Part shown: positions 25,323 to 33,796 of the stretch, one piece after another
Numbering within the stretch: the first letter of the stretch is position 1
How the letters are laid out: every line of letters begins with the position of its first letter
Source: Filomicrobium sp.
GTDB taxonomy: Bacteria; Pseudomonadota; Alphaproteobacteria; Rhizobiales; Hyphomicrobiaceae
Assembly (NCBI GenBank): GCA_029287535.1
Contig: JARFQY010000266.1
Span: forward strand, 1-64,000
Reading direction: 5' to 3'
DNA length: 64,000 nucleotides
Notes under the pieces: generated by a model
Databases searched by the model: none
Told to the model about the DNA's origin: nothing
The model's input: the letters and a program-made list of their open reading frames with translations, nothing else
Made by a program: the position numbers and the translations under genes

Positions 25323-26471
25323 TTGCTTTTTAACCGCGCCCGACTCTGCATCGCCGGACTGCTGGTCGCGCTCACCCTGTCAGGGTGCGCTGCCAGGCCG
25401 CCTGCCGATGTCCTGGATCCGGTTGCGCACACGCCGAGATTTACCGACAAGGTCGATATGCTCGTAGCGACCACCCGCGCGGTTGGCGATCCAAGCAACC
25501 CATTCGCAGAATACGCGGGACGCGCCAAGCATCTCAATTATGCAACCCACACGGTTTCAATCCCCACACACCACATACCTGGCGAAATCGAATGGCCCGA
25601 CCAGGTGCCGCCCGATCCCACGCGCAATTTCATGACGACGGATCGCCAACTGCTGTCACGCAATCAGTTCATTGCCGATGTCCGTCGCAGGGCAAGATCA
25701 GGGCCCGAGGCGGGCAAGGTTTTGATCTTCGTGCACGGCTACAACATGCTCTACCAGGAAGCCGTTTACTGGATGGCGCAGATCACCCATGATTCTGGCT
25801 TTAAGGGGACACCAATTCTGTTTGCCTGGCCTTCTCGCGGCGAGGGAGCGATGTACATCGCCGATCGCGAGTCGTCGACGTATTCACGCGACTACTTCGA
25901 AAAAATGATCCTGGAAATCTCCGCTATTCCGGACGTCAAACAAATCGATGTTCTCGCGCACAGCATGGGCGCCTGGCTTGCCGTTGAAACCCTCCGCCAG
26001 GCCGCGATGAAGGGACATCGCAAATTCTACGGCAAGCTCAATGACGTCATTCTGGCGTCGCCCGATATCGACGTGAACGTGTTCCACACGCAGCTTCAAA
26101 CGATCGGCCCGCTGCACCCACCGATGACCATTCTGGTATCCAATGATGATAAGGCGCTGGCGTTGTCCACCGCTCTCAATGGCGGTGTCGAGCGCGTCGG
26201 AATGGTGGCCGCCAGGGACGTGCGCGTGCTCGAAGGTGCCCGCCGCTATAATCTTCGTGTCGTTGACCTAACCAACGTTCAGGACACCGGCGATCAATCC
26301 CATCACAACAAGTTTGCACGTTCCGCGCCGGTGATAGCGGCGATTGGAAACGGTCTGGCGAACAACAATCCCAACAAGCAGAAATCCGGTGTCGTTTCAG
26401 CCGTGACGGACGTCGGCAACAGCCTGATCAAAGTCCCCGTGTCCATCTTCACGCCTGTGGCGGCGCCCTAG
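25323..26471 (+). CDS. Lipoprotein alpha/beta hydrolase (DUF900 family)
   Basis: A 382-residue exported hydrolase. The N-terminus is a lipoprotein signal with lipobox LSGC (Cys at about residue 22), so it should be anchored to a membrane facing the periplasm. The hydrolase core has the oxyanion segment VLIFVHGYNMLY, the nucleophile in VLAHSMGAW, and a late DTGDQSHHNK with a candidate catalytic His. This matches the DUF900 family. The start codon is TTG at 25323, chosen because it gives a proper lipoprotein signal. The stop overlaps the stop of the convergent GGCT-like gene by four bases. Substrate unknown. Confidence 0.85.
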   Translation: MLFNRARLCIAGLLVALTLSGCAARPPADVLDPVAHTPRFTDKVDMLVATTRAVGDPSNPFAEYAGRAKHLNYATHTVSIPTHHIPGEIEWPDQVPPDPTRNFMTTDRQLLSRNQFIADVRRRARSGPEAGKVLIFVHGYNMLYQEAVYWMAQITHDSGFKGTPILFAWPSRGEGAMYIADRESSTYSRDYFEKMILEISAIPDVKQIDVLAHSMGAWLAVETLRQAAMKGHRKFYGKLNDVILASPDIDVNVFHTQLQTIGPLHPPMTILVSNDDKALALSTALNGGVERVGMVAARDVRVLEGARRYNLRVVDLTNVQDTGDQSHHNKFARSAPVIAAIGNGLANNNPNKQKSGVVSAVTDVGNSLIKVPVSIFTPVAAP

Positions 26472-27013
26472 CCCCGCTTCCTGGCCCCCTCAAGCCCCGA
26501 CGCCGGCCCGCAACGCGCCAAAATGGAGCGCGCCTCGCGTGCCGATCGTCTCGCTGGATCAGGGTCTGTCGTGAAGGGTCGGCTCCGCAAACCATTCGTG
26601 TAGGTCCCCGGAAACCGGCCCTGCTCGCAACCAGCCACTACGAGTTGCAGGTACCAATCATAGGGCAGCAGGTCCGGCTCGCTGGCGCGCGCGATATAGG
26701 TTGAGGCCACGACCTCCTGCGAGCCTGTGAGCGTCCATACTCTGAAATCGTCAACACGTTGATACCCCGGACCTTCGTGACGATCGAGCACATCACGCTC
26801 GGCCAACGCAATCTCGAATAGGACTCCGTAAGTCACCCAACCCGGCCGGCCCACCAAAGCAGCCTTTCCCGAGCCATCCGCGCCACGTTTTGAAAAATCT
26901 ACCGCATGCCCGGCAGCAACAACAATTTCCAGAAGCCGCGCGCTCGAACACCTCGCGACGAGCCGTTCGGCGAGCATGTTGGAACCGTAGGCAAAGTAAA
27001 TGAAAGTCGACAT
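26468..27013 (-). CDS. Gamma-glutamylcyclotransferase-like protein
   Basis: A 181-residue protein with the GGCT fold. It has the substrate loop FAYGSNMLAERL at the N-terminus, WVTYGVLFEI, and the catalytic Glu expected in DRHEGPGYQRV. Members cleave gamma-glutamyl or related amide bonds with cyclisation, for example in glutathione turnover. The C-terminal 30 residues are Arg-rich and probably disordered. The exact substrate is open. It is divergent from the LuxR-type regulator. Confidence 0.85.
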   Translation of the reverse strand: MSTFIYFAYGSNMLAERLVARCSSARLLEIVVAAGHAVDFSKRGADGSGKAALVGRPGWVTYGVLFEIALAERDVLDRHEGPGYQRVDDFRVWTLTGSQEVVASTYIARASEPDLLPYDWYLQLVVAGCEQGRFPGTYTNGLRSRPFTTDPDPARRSAREARSILARCGPASGLEGARKRG

Positions 27014-27119
27014 TTAATCTGAAGCTCTGCTCCCAAAGCAGCGGCCTGATTGCTCCCCCAAGAAGCTCCATCAGGTCGCGAATAGTTGTACAACCAAAGT
27101 TCCGACTGTTTGATCGAAG

Positions 27120-28337
27120 ATGGTTGGTCTAAACACACTAAAAGAAGTACACGTCTCCCAGACACTGAATTCTCGCGCAAGGACCACAGGAACGAATTCC
27201 CAGTTACTTGAGAACGTTACTATTTCAGGATCTTGCGTGAAATCTGACCAGTTTCATAGACTCGTGGGGTTGATCTACGAAGCCTCGGCCGATGAGGCCT
27301 GTTGGCCGGAGGTGACGAAAGCCTGGGGGCACCTGTTCAACGATGCGGTCGTAGCACTGGATTATGGGGCAACCACGGAAGGAGCGGAGGTTCCACTCGT
27401 GTCGACCCACGACTTCGATGTGGCGGCTCGTGATCTGCACTTTGAGGAATATCGCACCCCAACGGACAATCCGGGTATCGCCGCCTTACTGAAGGCGCCG
27501 ATAAACGCGCCGGTATCGATTGACAGCTTTCTGTCTCAACGAGACTTCGACAAGGATCCGAGCGTTCTCGCAATCCTAAAACCGCAGGGCATCGACAAAG
27601 GTCTGCTGACCACATTGAAGCGAGATCCGGTCGCGTTCAGCTTCATCAGCATCTTTCGCCGTCGGTCCCAATCCGACTTTGACAGCCAGGAACGACACGC
27701 ACAGCAGATTCTTAGTCGCCACCTGTCAAAAGCTCTGGAGATAAGGCAGATCAACTTGGCACGCAGATTTGACCAATTGCAGGATTGCCAGTTCGAGCGT
27801 CACTCGGCTCGCCTGGACGGATTTATGCAGCTTTCCCGCAGCGCACGTGTCGTCCACGCGGACCAATCCGCGCGTCAAATCCTGGCCGAAAGCAACACTC
27901 TCAAGATCAAGAATGGTGAGCTAGCGATCGGCCACCATGCCCGGGGAGCCGACACCGAAGCGCTCCGACGTCTCGTTCGTGACGGCCATCCGTCCTCGAA
28001 ACCACTGGTGATCCGAGAAGGCGACAAGTCCGCGACCGCAGTCAGAGTCCTGGGCACGGGACAAGAAGAACACAATTGGCAACTGCGGACTTTGCACATC
28101 ACCTATTATCATTGGGAGCCAAAGCCGGACATTGCGGTCATCACCAGCATGTTTTCACTCACACCGGCGGAGGCCCGCGTTGTTGAGACACTCGCGCAGT
28201 CTTCCAATGCAACCGGTGCGGCAATGTCCCTGGGCATTTCCCGCGACACCATGAAACGTCACCTATCGAACATCTACTCCAAAGCGGATGTGAAGACCCT
28301 GCAACAATTCATGATGCTGCTTGGCCGGCTTTCATGA
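27120..28337 (+). CDS. LuxR-type DNA-binding regulator
   Basis: A 405-residue regulator with a C-terminal LuxR/GerE helix-turn-helix (about 345-400: LTPAEARVVETLAQSSNATGAAMSLGISRDTMKRHLSNIY). The region before it has no domain I can name with confidence; it is not an obvious autoinducer-binding domain, and no luxI-type gene is present. The start is uncertain: ATG at 27120 gives the full length, while GTG at 27237 would remove a Ser/Thr-rich 39-residue leader. Target genes cannot be told; the neighbouring GGCT-like gene is divergent. Confidence 0.85.
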   Translation: MVGLNTLKEVHVSQTLNSRARTTGTNSQLLENVTISGSCVKSDQFHRLVGLIYEASADEACWPEVTKAWGHLFNDAVVALDYGATTEGAEVPLVSTHDFDVAARDLHFEEYRTPTDNPGIAALLKAPINAPVSIDSFLSQRDFDKDPSVLAILKPQGIDKGLLTTLKRDPVAFSFISIFRRRSQSDFDSQERHAQQILSRHLSKALEIRQINLARRFDQLQDCQFERHSARLDGFMQLSRSARVVHADQSARQILAESNTLKIKNGELAIGHHARGADTEALRRLVRDGHPSSKPLVIREGDKSATAVRVLGTGQEEHNWQLRTLHITYYHWEPKPDIAVITSMFSLTPAEARVVETLAQSSNATGAAMSLGISRDTMKRHLSNIYSKADVKTLQQFMMLLGRLS

Positions 28338-28391
28338 CTGCACACACACACCAAACACATCCTTACGAAGGTCCGCTGACCTCCATGCCGA

Positions 28392-29300
28392 CTATGCCGG
28401 CTCGGTAGCGACCTCTGATAACAATTCTCGAAACCAGGTATGAGCCGGGTGATTGCCAAAACGCCTGTGCCAGACGAGTACCGCCGATGCGAATTCCCGC
28501 GGGCCTGAGAAAGGCGCTGGACGGGTAACCAGCTCATACAGCGGAGCATAGGTCTCGGCGATCCGCTTGGGCCCGATCATGACGAGATCGCTACCAGCAA
28601 GCAGAACCGGAGCAACCGTGAAGTTGTTGATGGTGATTGCGATCTGCCGTGTCAGCCCATGATTGGCAAGCGCCCGATCCACGAACCCGACGGCATCACC
28701 CCTTGGCGAGACCAGCAAGTGACGTGCACGGGCATACCGTTCAAGCGTCAGCTTCCCGCGCGTCAAGGGGTGCCCCTTACGCATCATCAAGACATAACAG
28801 TCTTCGACCAGCGCAATCGAACCGAAACGCTCCGGAATCTCCGAGAACGCGCTCATGCCGAAGTCAATATCCTGAGCATCAAGCATTTCAAGCGTTCGGC
28901 CCGCTGAAGGCACCAGCCGCAACGTCACACCAGGTGCATCGCGCTCCAGCCGTCGCATTAGCGCGGGCATCAGCGTCGCGACGGCGTAGTCGTTACAGCC
29001 AATAGAGAACGACCGCTGCGCGGTGGAGGCATCGAACTGCGCCGTATCGAGCGTGATTTCGAGCGTTTCGAGCGCCTCACGAACGGGGCCGGCGAGTTCT
29101 ACAGCCCTTGGCGTCGGCCGCATTCCATCCGCTGCCCTGACAAACAGTTCGTCCTGGAGATGATGGCGTAAACGGTTGAGCGCATTGCTCATCGCCGGTT
29201 GCGACATGCCGATACGGTTGCCGGCCCGTGTTACGTGCCGCTCCCTCATGATCGCGTCGAAGACCAACAGCAAATTGAGATCAAATCCTGCCAAATTCAT
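28392..29300 (-). CDS. LysR-type transcriptional regulator
   Basis: A 302-residue regulator: winged helix-turn-helix at about 3-62 (DLNLLLVFDAIMRERHVTRAG, MSQPAMSNALNRLRHHLQD) and a periplasmic-binding-protein-like effector domain from about 90. It resembles the NodD/SyrM-like branch that begins with a short FDLNLL segment. The start is put at ATG 29300; six upstream in-frame codons read only Ile and Met and coincide with a Fur-box-like palindrome, so they are unlikely to be translated. Divergent from an SDR gene, which it probably controls. Confidence 0.9.
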   Translation of the reverse strand: MNLAGFDLNLLLVFDAIMRERHVTRAGNRIGMSQPAMSNALNRLRHHLQDELFVRAADGMRPTPRAVELAGPVREALETLEITLDTAQFDASTAQRSFSIGCNDYAVATLMPALMRRLERDAPGVTLRLVPSAGRTLEMLDAQDIDFGMSAFSEIPERFGSIALVEDCYVLMMRKGHPLTRGKLTLERYARARHLLVSPRGDAVGFVDRALANHGLTRQIAITINNFTVAPVLLAGSDLVMIGPKRIAETYAPLYELVTRPAPFSGPREFASAVLVWHRRFGNHPAHTWFRELLSEVATEPA

Positions 29301-29319
29301 GAGAATGATTATTATCATC
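29301..29319. promoter_or_regulatory. Fur-box-like palindrome between lysR and SDR genes
   Basis: Nineteen bases directly before the LysR start match the classic 19-base Fur box at 15 positions by my count, with an ATGAT/ATCAT inverted repeat at the centre. In alphaproteobacteria Fur-like proteins (Fur/Mur) can bind such sites. LysR regulators also bind AT-rich inverted repeats in divergent promoters, so it may instead be the regulator's own operator. Confidence 0.4.
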
Positions 29320-29415
29320 TAAACAATCAATTTCAATAATCATCTCTCTTGTGCCATTTCATGGTCACCAACAACACGGGGAACACCCCCAAGAGACCCT
29401 CAAGTGGAGATGATC

Positions 29416-30168
29416 ATGAGCAACAAATTACAAGGTAAAGTAGCCGTGGTGACCGGCGGCAATTCCGGTATCGGCTTGGCTACGGCCCAAACCCTGGTTG
29501 AGAACGGCGCCAAAGTTGTCATTGTCGGCCGCAACCGCCAGACACTCGACCAAGCCGTCACGGCACTCGGACCACAGGTCACTGCCGTCCAGGCCGACGT
29601 TTCCGACGACAAAGATCTCGAGCGCGCCTTCGATACCATCCGCGCGACGCACGGAAAAATCGATAGCCTCTTGGTCAACGCCGGCATCGCGGCCTTCTCT
29701 CCAATTGAAGCCGTCGACCACGATCACTTCGACAGGCTCTTTGGCATCAATGTAAAGGGCGCCTACTTCACGGTGCAAAAGGCGCTCCCACACCTCAATG
29801 ACGACGCCTCGATCGTCTTCACCACCTCGGTTGTCAACGAAATGGGCATGCCTGGCGCAACGGTCTACGCGGCGACCAAGGCGGCGCTGCGGTCCTTTGC
29901 CCGCTCGCTGGCCGCCGAACTCGGCCCGCGCGGGATCCGGGTCAACGCGGTTGCTCCGGGTCTCACCGAAACGCCGCTGGTGGGTAAGTTGGGAATGGAA
30001 AACGAAGCGATTGAAGCCTTCGCCAACAACGTTGTCTCCAACACGCCTCTGGCCAGGTTGGGGCAACCCAAGGAAATCGCCTCTGTGATTGCGTTCCTTG
30101 CTTCACCCGACAGCGCCTACGTCAACGGCTCTGAGTTCGCTGTCGACGGCGGCCTCGCACAAACCTGA
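29416..30168 (+). CDS. Short-chain dehydrogenase/reductase
   Basis: Classical SDR of 250 residues: NAD(P)-binding TGGNSGIG near the N-terminus, VNAGIAA, catalytic Ser in TTSVVNEMG, YAATK (Tyr and Lys), and GIRVNAVAPG. Start at 29416 behind GGAGA. It is divergent from the LysR gene and followed 82 bases later by a gene of unknown function in the same direction. This looks like a small regulated unit, possibly for detoxification of a carbonyl compound. The substrate cannot be read from the sequence. Confidence 0.93.
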   Translation: MSNKLQGKVAVVTGGNSGIGLATAQTLVENGAKVVIVGRNRQTLDQAVTALGPQVTAVQADVSDDKDLERAFDTIRATHGKIDSLLVNAGIAAFSPIEAVDHDHFDRLFGINVKGAYFTVQKALPHLNDDASIVFTTSVVNEMGMPGATVYAATKAALRSFARSLAAELGPRGIRVNAVAPGLTETPLVGKLGMENEAIEAFANNVVSNTPLARLGQPKEIASVIAFLASPDSAYVNGSEFAVDGGLAQT

Positions 30169-30250
30169 CAGACAAAGATCGAAAGCGGCCTTGCGCGAGC
30201 CATCCCACGAGCAGCTCCAACGAAGCCGAAGAAATGAAAGGAACTGGATC

Positions 30251-30610
30251 ATGAGCCTTTATGCAATCATCAAGCCCGACCAGAACGTTCTCCTCCAGCC
30301 GGCCATTGAAGGCCTGAACATCGAGGAGCACACACTGCGCGACGGCGAGTACGCCGGTATATTTTCGCAGGTGGCGACCCTCGATGGGCAGCGTGGCGCA
30401 GTGGTCGAGATGTCCACACCTCACGCCGGTGAAGCGCGACTACTTCTCGATGGGATCGTCTCAGTGAGTTCTGGCTTGGTCAGTGCGGAACTCATCGCGA
30501 CGGCCGGAGCCGAGGACGTCACCAACGATGACGCTGACAATCTGATTGCGGCCCTGCCGCTGTCGAACACGCAGCAGCAGTTGCCACAGCCACACCGTCC
30601 GTTTCATTGA
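30251..30610 (+). CDS. Hypothetical protein downstream of the SDR
   Basis: A 119-residue protein I do not recognise. It begins MSLYAIIKPDQNVLLQPAIEG, has a compact mixed strand/helix body without cysteines, signal peptide or membrane helix, and ends in a Gln/Pro/His-rich tail. The start at 30251 follows AAGGA. A longer frame upstream overlaps the end of the SDR gene in another phase and is not supported. It is probably co-transcribed with the SDR and so controlled by the same LysR protein. Confidence 0.65.
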   Translation: MSLYAIIKPDQNVLLQPAIEGLNIEEHTLRDGEYAGIFSQVATLDGQRGAVVEMSTPHAGEARLLLDGIVSVSSGLVSAELIATAGAEDVTNDDADNLIAALPLSNTQQQLPQPHRPFH

Positions 30611-30648
30611 TCGCATATTACAGCCTACCGAGACCGCCAGCACGCCGC

Positions 30649-32643
30649 TTACGGCGTCCGTCTGGCGGTCTCTTGCACGCTCATTGCGGACAGCAGGCCC
30701 GCTGGTGGATGACCCGGATCGAGCTCACGCACCAGCCTTGAATAGGCAAGCCTCCAATTGAACCGCCTCGTCCGTGTATTGCCTTGGGGCCTTTGCACCT
30801 TCAAAGTCCCGCTCTCATCCGTCGGCGGCATGGCAGCCTGCTTTTCCGGAGCCAACGGAGCCTTTTGCACTCGCCCTTCCAGTACCGTTCCCCAAACCTT
30901 GATGTCCTTCAACGAAGCCGGTTCCACATCAAACGGACTTGCTTCCAAAACGGTGAAGTTTGCAAGCTTTCCTGGCACGATCGAACCGACCTCGTTTTCC
31001 AGTCTTATTGAAAACGCTGCATCAATTGTCACGCCTTTGAGTGCGGTCTCCAGATCAATCCTCTGATCCGGCCCGCTTACCTTGCCCTCGGCAGTAACGC
31101 GATTGACCGCTGACCACACCAACTGCAGTGGTTTTGCGGGCGCCATTGGCATGTCTGAGTGCAGGGACAACGACATACCGGCATTCTTCGCATCTGCAAG
31201 TGGTACCATTCGCGCAGAACGCTGCGGGCCGATACCAACCTCCGCATAACGCCCCGCCAGCGCGGTGACATAATACGGATTGGCGCTGACCAGTGCGCCG
31301 AGCCGCGCGGCGCGCTCAATTTGCTCTGGAGCCGCGAACCCGAAATGAACAATCGTCGTGCGGTGATCGTAACGAGGCTTGCGCCGCTGAGCGCGCTCGA
31401 GATTGTCGAGCAGCACATCCATCCCGGCATCGCCATTGTTGTGGATGTGAATTTGATAACCCGCATCCCAATAGGCTTGGAACGCTCCTGAAAAGGCGCC
31501 GGGATCCATGATCCACGCACCCTTGTGGCCATCCGTATAGCCATCCCGCATTTGCATTAGCTGGCTGTAAATTGCGCCATCCGTAAATAGCTTCACCTGC
31601 TGTGGCAAAAAGCGAGTGCGTCCCGAACCCCAATCCAGCGTCTTTCGGGTCTCCCCAATCATGGTTGCCGCACCCTTGTCGAGATACAGCTCCGCAAACG
31701 ATTTTCCGTCCGGAATGAAATAGTGGTTGAAGGGCGTTGCATCGTCACTGTAGACCGCGTTGATAGCGTCCTGCAGCGGCTTGGAGAGAAAACCGCCAGG
31801 TTCGGCGGCAATGGTAATGCCCTGGCGCAGATAATACGCCTCGCTGAATTCCAAGCCCTTGCGCATTCGCTCCGGATTCGCCAGGGCCGGAGCTATTTTC
31901 TCCAGTGCCTTGAACATCCCCTGTTCGTAGAAGTGACCGTTCTCGAAGTCGGCTTGAGTGGCCTGACTTGGGGTGAATGTCTCTTTGAAGGCTTCATCAA
32001 CGCCGAACCGTTCCATCAGCTTGGTATTCAGGAACACTTCGTGCATAGAGCGATGCCAGACAATGACGGGGAAGTCCGGAGCCAGTTTGTCGAGGAGCGC
32101 ACGTGACATCTCTCCATGGAAGTAGTGGTGATACCCCCAGGTCAAGAAGACATCGTCTTTGTTTGTGTGTTGTGCGAGCGCATCTTCTAGGCGCGAGCTG
32201 TAGCCGACCGGATCGCGCACCGCCGGTGAAGAGCCGCCGGTCGTTTCCCAGTCCTCAATTGCAATAACATTCGCAACCACCATCAGCGAAGTCAGAACGG
32301 GATGCACGTGCTGCTCAACAAAGCCTGCGATGAGCACCTTATCTTCGAACGTCTTGTCGATGACATAGCGCTGATTGCCGGCAAGCGCTTCAAGTTCTGC
32401 GCGTGAGCCGACCCCTGCGATGCGCTTCCCGACGACGGCGACGGCCTGAGCTCGCGGACGCGCCGAATCCATGGTGATGATCTCCCGCGCCACAAAGATC
32501 CGCGCTTCTGGAAGAGGTGCGACCTGCTCCGTGACATCCTGCAGGCTCGTCGCCTGGGCAATCGCTTTAGCAGCAAAAAAACTGGCCGGCAGAACACCGA
32601 CAACCGCAACCGTTATCGCAACGGCCTTGAAGATAGCAAACAT
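30649..32643 (-). CDS. Exported amidohydrolase of the YtcJ type
   Basis: A 664-residue metal-dependent hydrolase. A signal peptide (first 30 residues, ending AKAIAQ) sends it to the periplasm. The amidohydrolase barrel has the HxH metal motif in FVEQHVHPVL, HIHNNGDAGMD and TIVHFGFA, then SLHSDMPMAP and the C-terminal beta-sandwich strands (GSIVPGKLANFTVLE). Similarity is to N-substituted formamide deformylases and YtcJ-like proteins, whose substrates vary widely. The C-terminal 40 residues are Arg-rich and lack family likeness. It is convergent with the hypothetical gene before it. Confidence 0.85.
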   Translation of the reverse strand: MFAIFKAVAITVAVVGVLPASFFAAKAIAQATSLQDVTEQVAPLPEARIFVAREIITMDSARPRAQAVAVVGKRIAGVGSRAELEALAGNQRYVIDKTFEDKVLIAGFVEQHVHPVLTSLMVVANVIAIEDWETTGGSSPAVRDPVGYSSRLEDALAQHTNKDDVFLTWGYHHYFHGEMSRALLDKLAPDFPVIVWHRSMHEVFLNTKLMERFGVDEAFKETFTPSQATQADFENGHFYEQGMFKALEKIAPALANPERMRKGLEFSEAYYLRQGITIAAEPGGFLSKPLQDAINAVYSDDATPFNHYFIPDGKSFAELYLDKGAATMIGETRKTLDWGSGRTRFLPQQVKLFTDGAIYSQLMQMRDGYTDGHKGAWIMDPGAFSGAFQAYWDAGYQIHIHNNGDAGMDVLLDNLERAQRRKPRYDHRTTIVHFGFAAPEQIERAARLGALVSANPYYVTALAGRYAEVGIGPQRSARMVPLADAKNAGMSLSLHSDMPMAPAKPLQLVWSAVNRVTAEGKVSGPDQRIDLETALKGVTIDAAFSIRLENEVGSIVPGKLANFTVLEASPFDVEPASLKDIKVWGTVLEGRVQKAPLAPEKQAAMPPTDESGTLKVQRPQGNTRTRRFNWRLAYSRLVRELDPGHPPAGLLSAMSVQETARRTP

Positions 32644-32785
32644 TACTCAAAACCCTATACGCGCTAAAAATAGTCTCGATGAAATAGACAACACCCAGAA
32701 TCCGTTAACCCAAGGCATGCCCTGAACAGCGCAATGATTACGATTGATATCCGCGCCGCCAAAAAAGACAATACGAACGGTCAAG

Positions 32786-33652
32786 CTACCAAGCCAGCTC
32801 AGCCATGGCCGCGACCGGTCGCGCATTCTTTTCGGGGAACATGGCATCCAGAACCGCCGGCTCCAACGCTTCCTCATCACCCATATGAACGCGGCTTGCG
32901 ACGTAAACCGCCCGAACTCCGACACCAATAGCCCCAGCGATATCCGTCTTCACACCATCACCAATGGCGAGCATGCGGGAACGCGCCACGTCTTTGCCGC
33001 GCAGTTCCGATAACCGCTCGAACGCCATCTCATAAATCGGCCTGAATGGCTTGCCCGCAAGCGAGACGTCACCGCCCAGCTCCGCATAAGCCTCAGCAAG
33101 CGCCCCGGCGCAGAAGATCACCTGACCACCCCGCTCAACCCTGATGTCCGGATTGGCACAGATCATCGGCAGCTCAAGGGCAACAAAACCCTTCATCATT
33201 TCCATGTAGTCGGCTGGGGTCTCACGAGTGTCGTCAAACAGTCCGGTACATATGATTGCCCGCGCCCCTTCCTCCGCCGCGGCTCCAACCCTCGCAACAT
33301 CGATACCTGCGAAGATCGGCAAATCCCGGTCGGGTCCAAGATGATAGACGCCTGAGCCGCTGTAAGCCCTTATGAGTTCACGCGTCGCGTCACCCGACGA
33401 TAAGATGGTGTCATACGCATCTTGGCGCACACCGATCTGGTCGAGCTGCGTCTGTACCCCTGAGGCGGGCCGCGGCGAATTCGATAACAGCAGAACCCGG
33501 CCGCCGTTTTCCCGGAACCTGGCGCAGGCCTCTCCGGCCTCGGGGAACGGCCGCACCCCGTTATGCATGACGCCCCAGATATCGACCAGCCACGCATCGG
33601 TTTCGGCTGCCAGAGGTGCGATTGACTGAATTACGGGGATGGAGTTGGGCAT
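32786..33652 (-). CDS. HAD-superfamily hydrolase, TIGR01459 (NagD-like)
   Basis: A 288-residue HAD phosphatase of the IIA cap type. Motif I reads DAWLVDIWGVMHNG (nucleophile Asp), motif II is LLLSNSPRP, the catalytic Lys lies in AGKPFRPIYEMAF and motif III is MLAIGDGVKTDIAGA. This matches the TIGR01459 group of alphaproteobacteria. The start is put at ATG 33652 (MPNSIPVIQ); an in-frame upstream extension of 25 residues is less likely. Substrate unknown; relatives act on sugar or nucleoside monophosphates. Confidence 0.9.
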   Translation of the reverse strand: MPNSIPVIQSIAPLAAETDAWLVDIWGVMHNGVRPFPEAGEACARFRENGGRVLLLSNSPRPASGVQTQLDQIGVRQDAYDTILSSGDATRELIRAYSGSGVYHLGPDRDLPIFAGIDVARVGAAAEEGARAIICTGLFDDTRETPADYMEMMKGFVALELPMICANPDIRVERGGQVIFCAGALAEAYAELGGDVSLAGKPFRPIYEMAFERLSELRGKDVARSRMLAIGDGVKTDIAGAIGVGVRAVYVASRVHMGDEEALEPAVLDAMFPEKNARPVAAMAELAW

Positions 33653-33796
33653 GGTTTGTCCGACTTGCTGCAGGGCCGCACATAAACCCCCAACAACATC
33701 ATGGCCGCCTCCGAGTGAGACGGCCATGCTTGGTGGGATTTCCAGGTAGTTCTATCGTGGCTTCCGAGCCGAAGGCAAGTCACACACTGAACCGCC

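Noticed and set aside
27120..28337. Quorum-sensing LuxR receptor
   Set aside because: The helix-turn-helix is present, but the N-terminal part does not resemble an autoinducer-binding domain and there is no synthase gene in the window.
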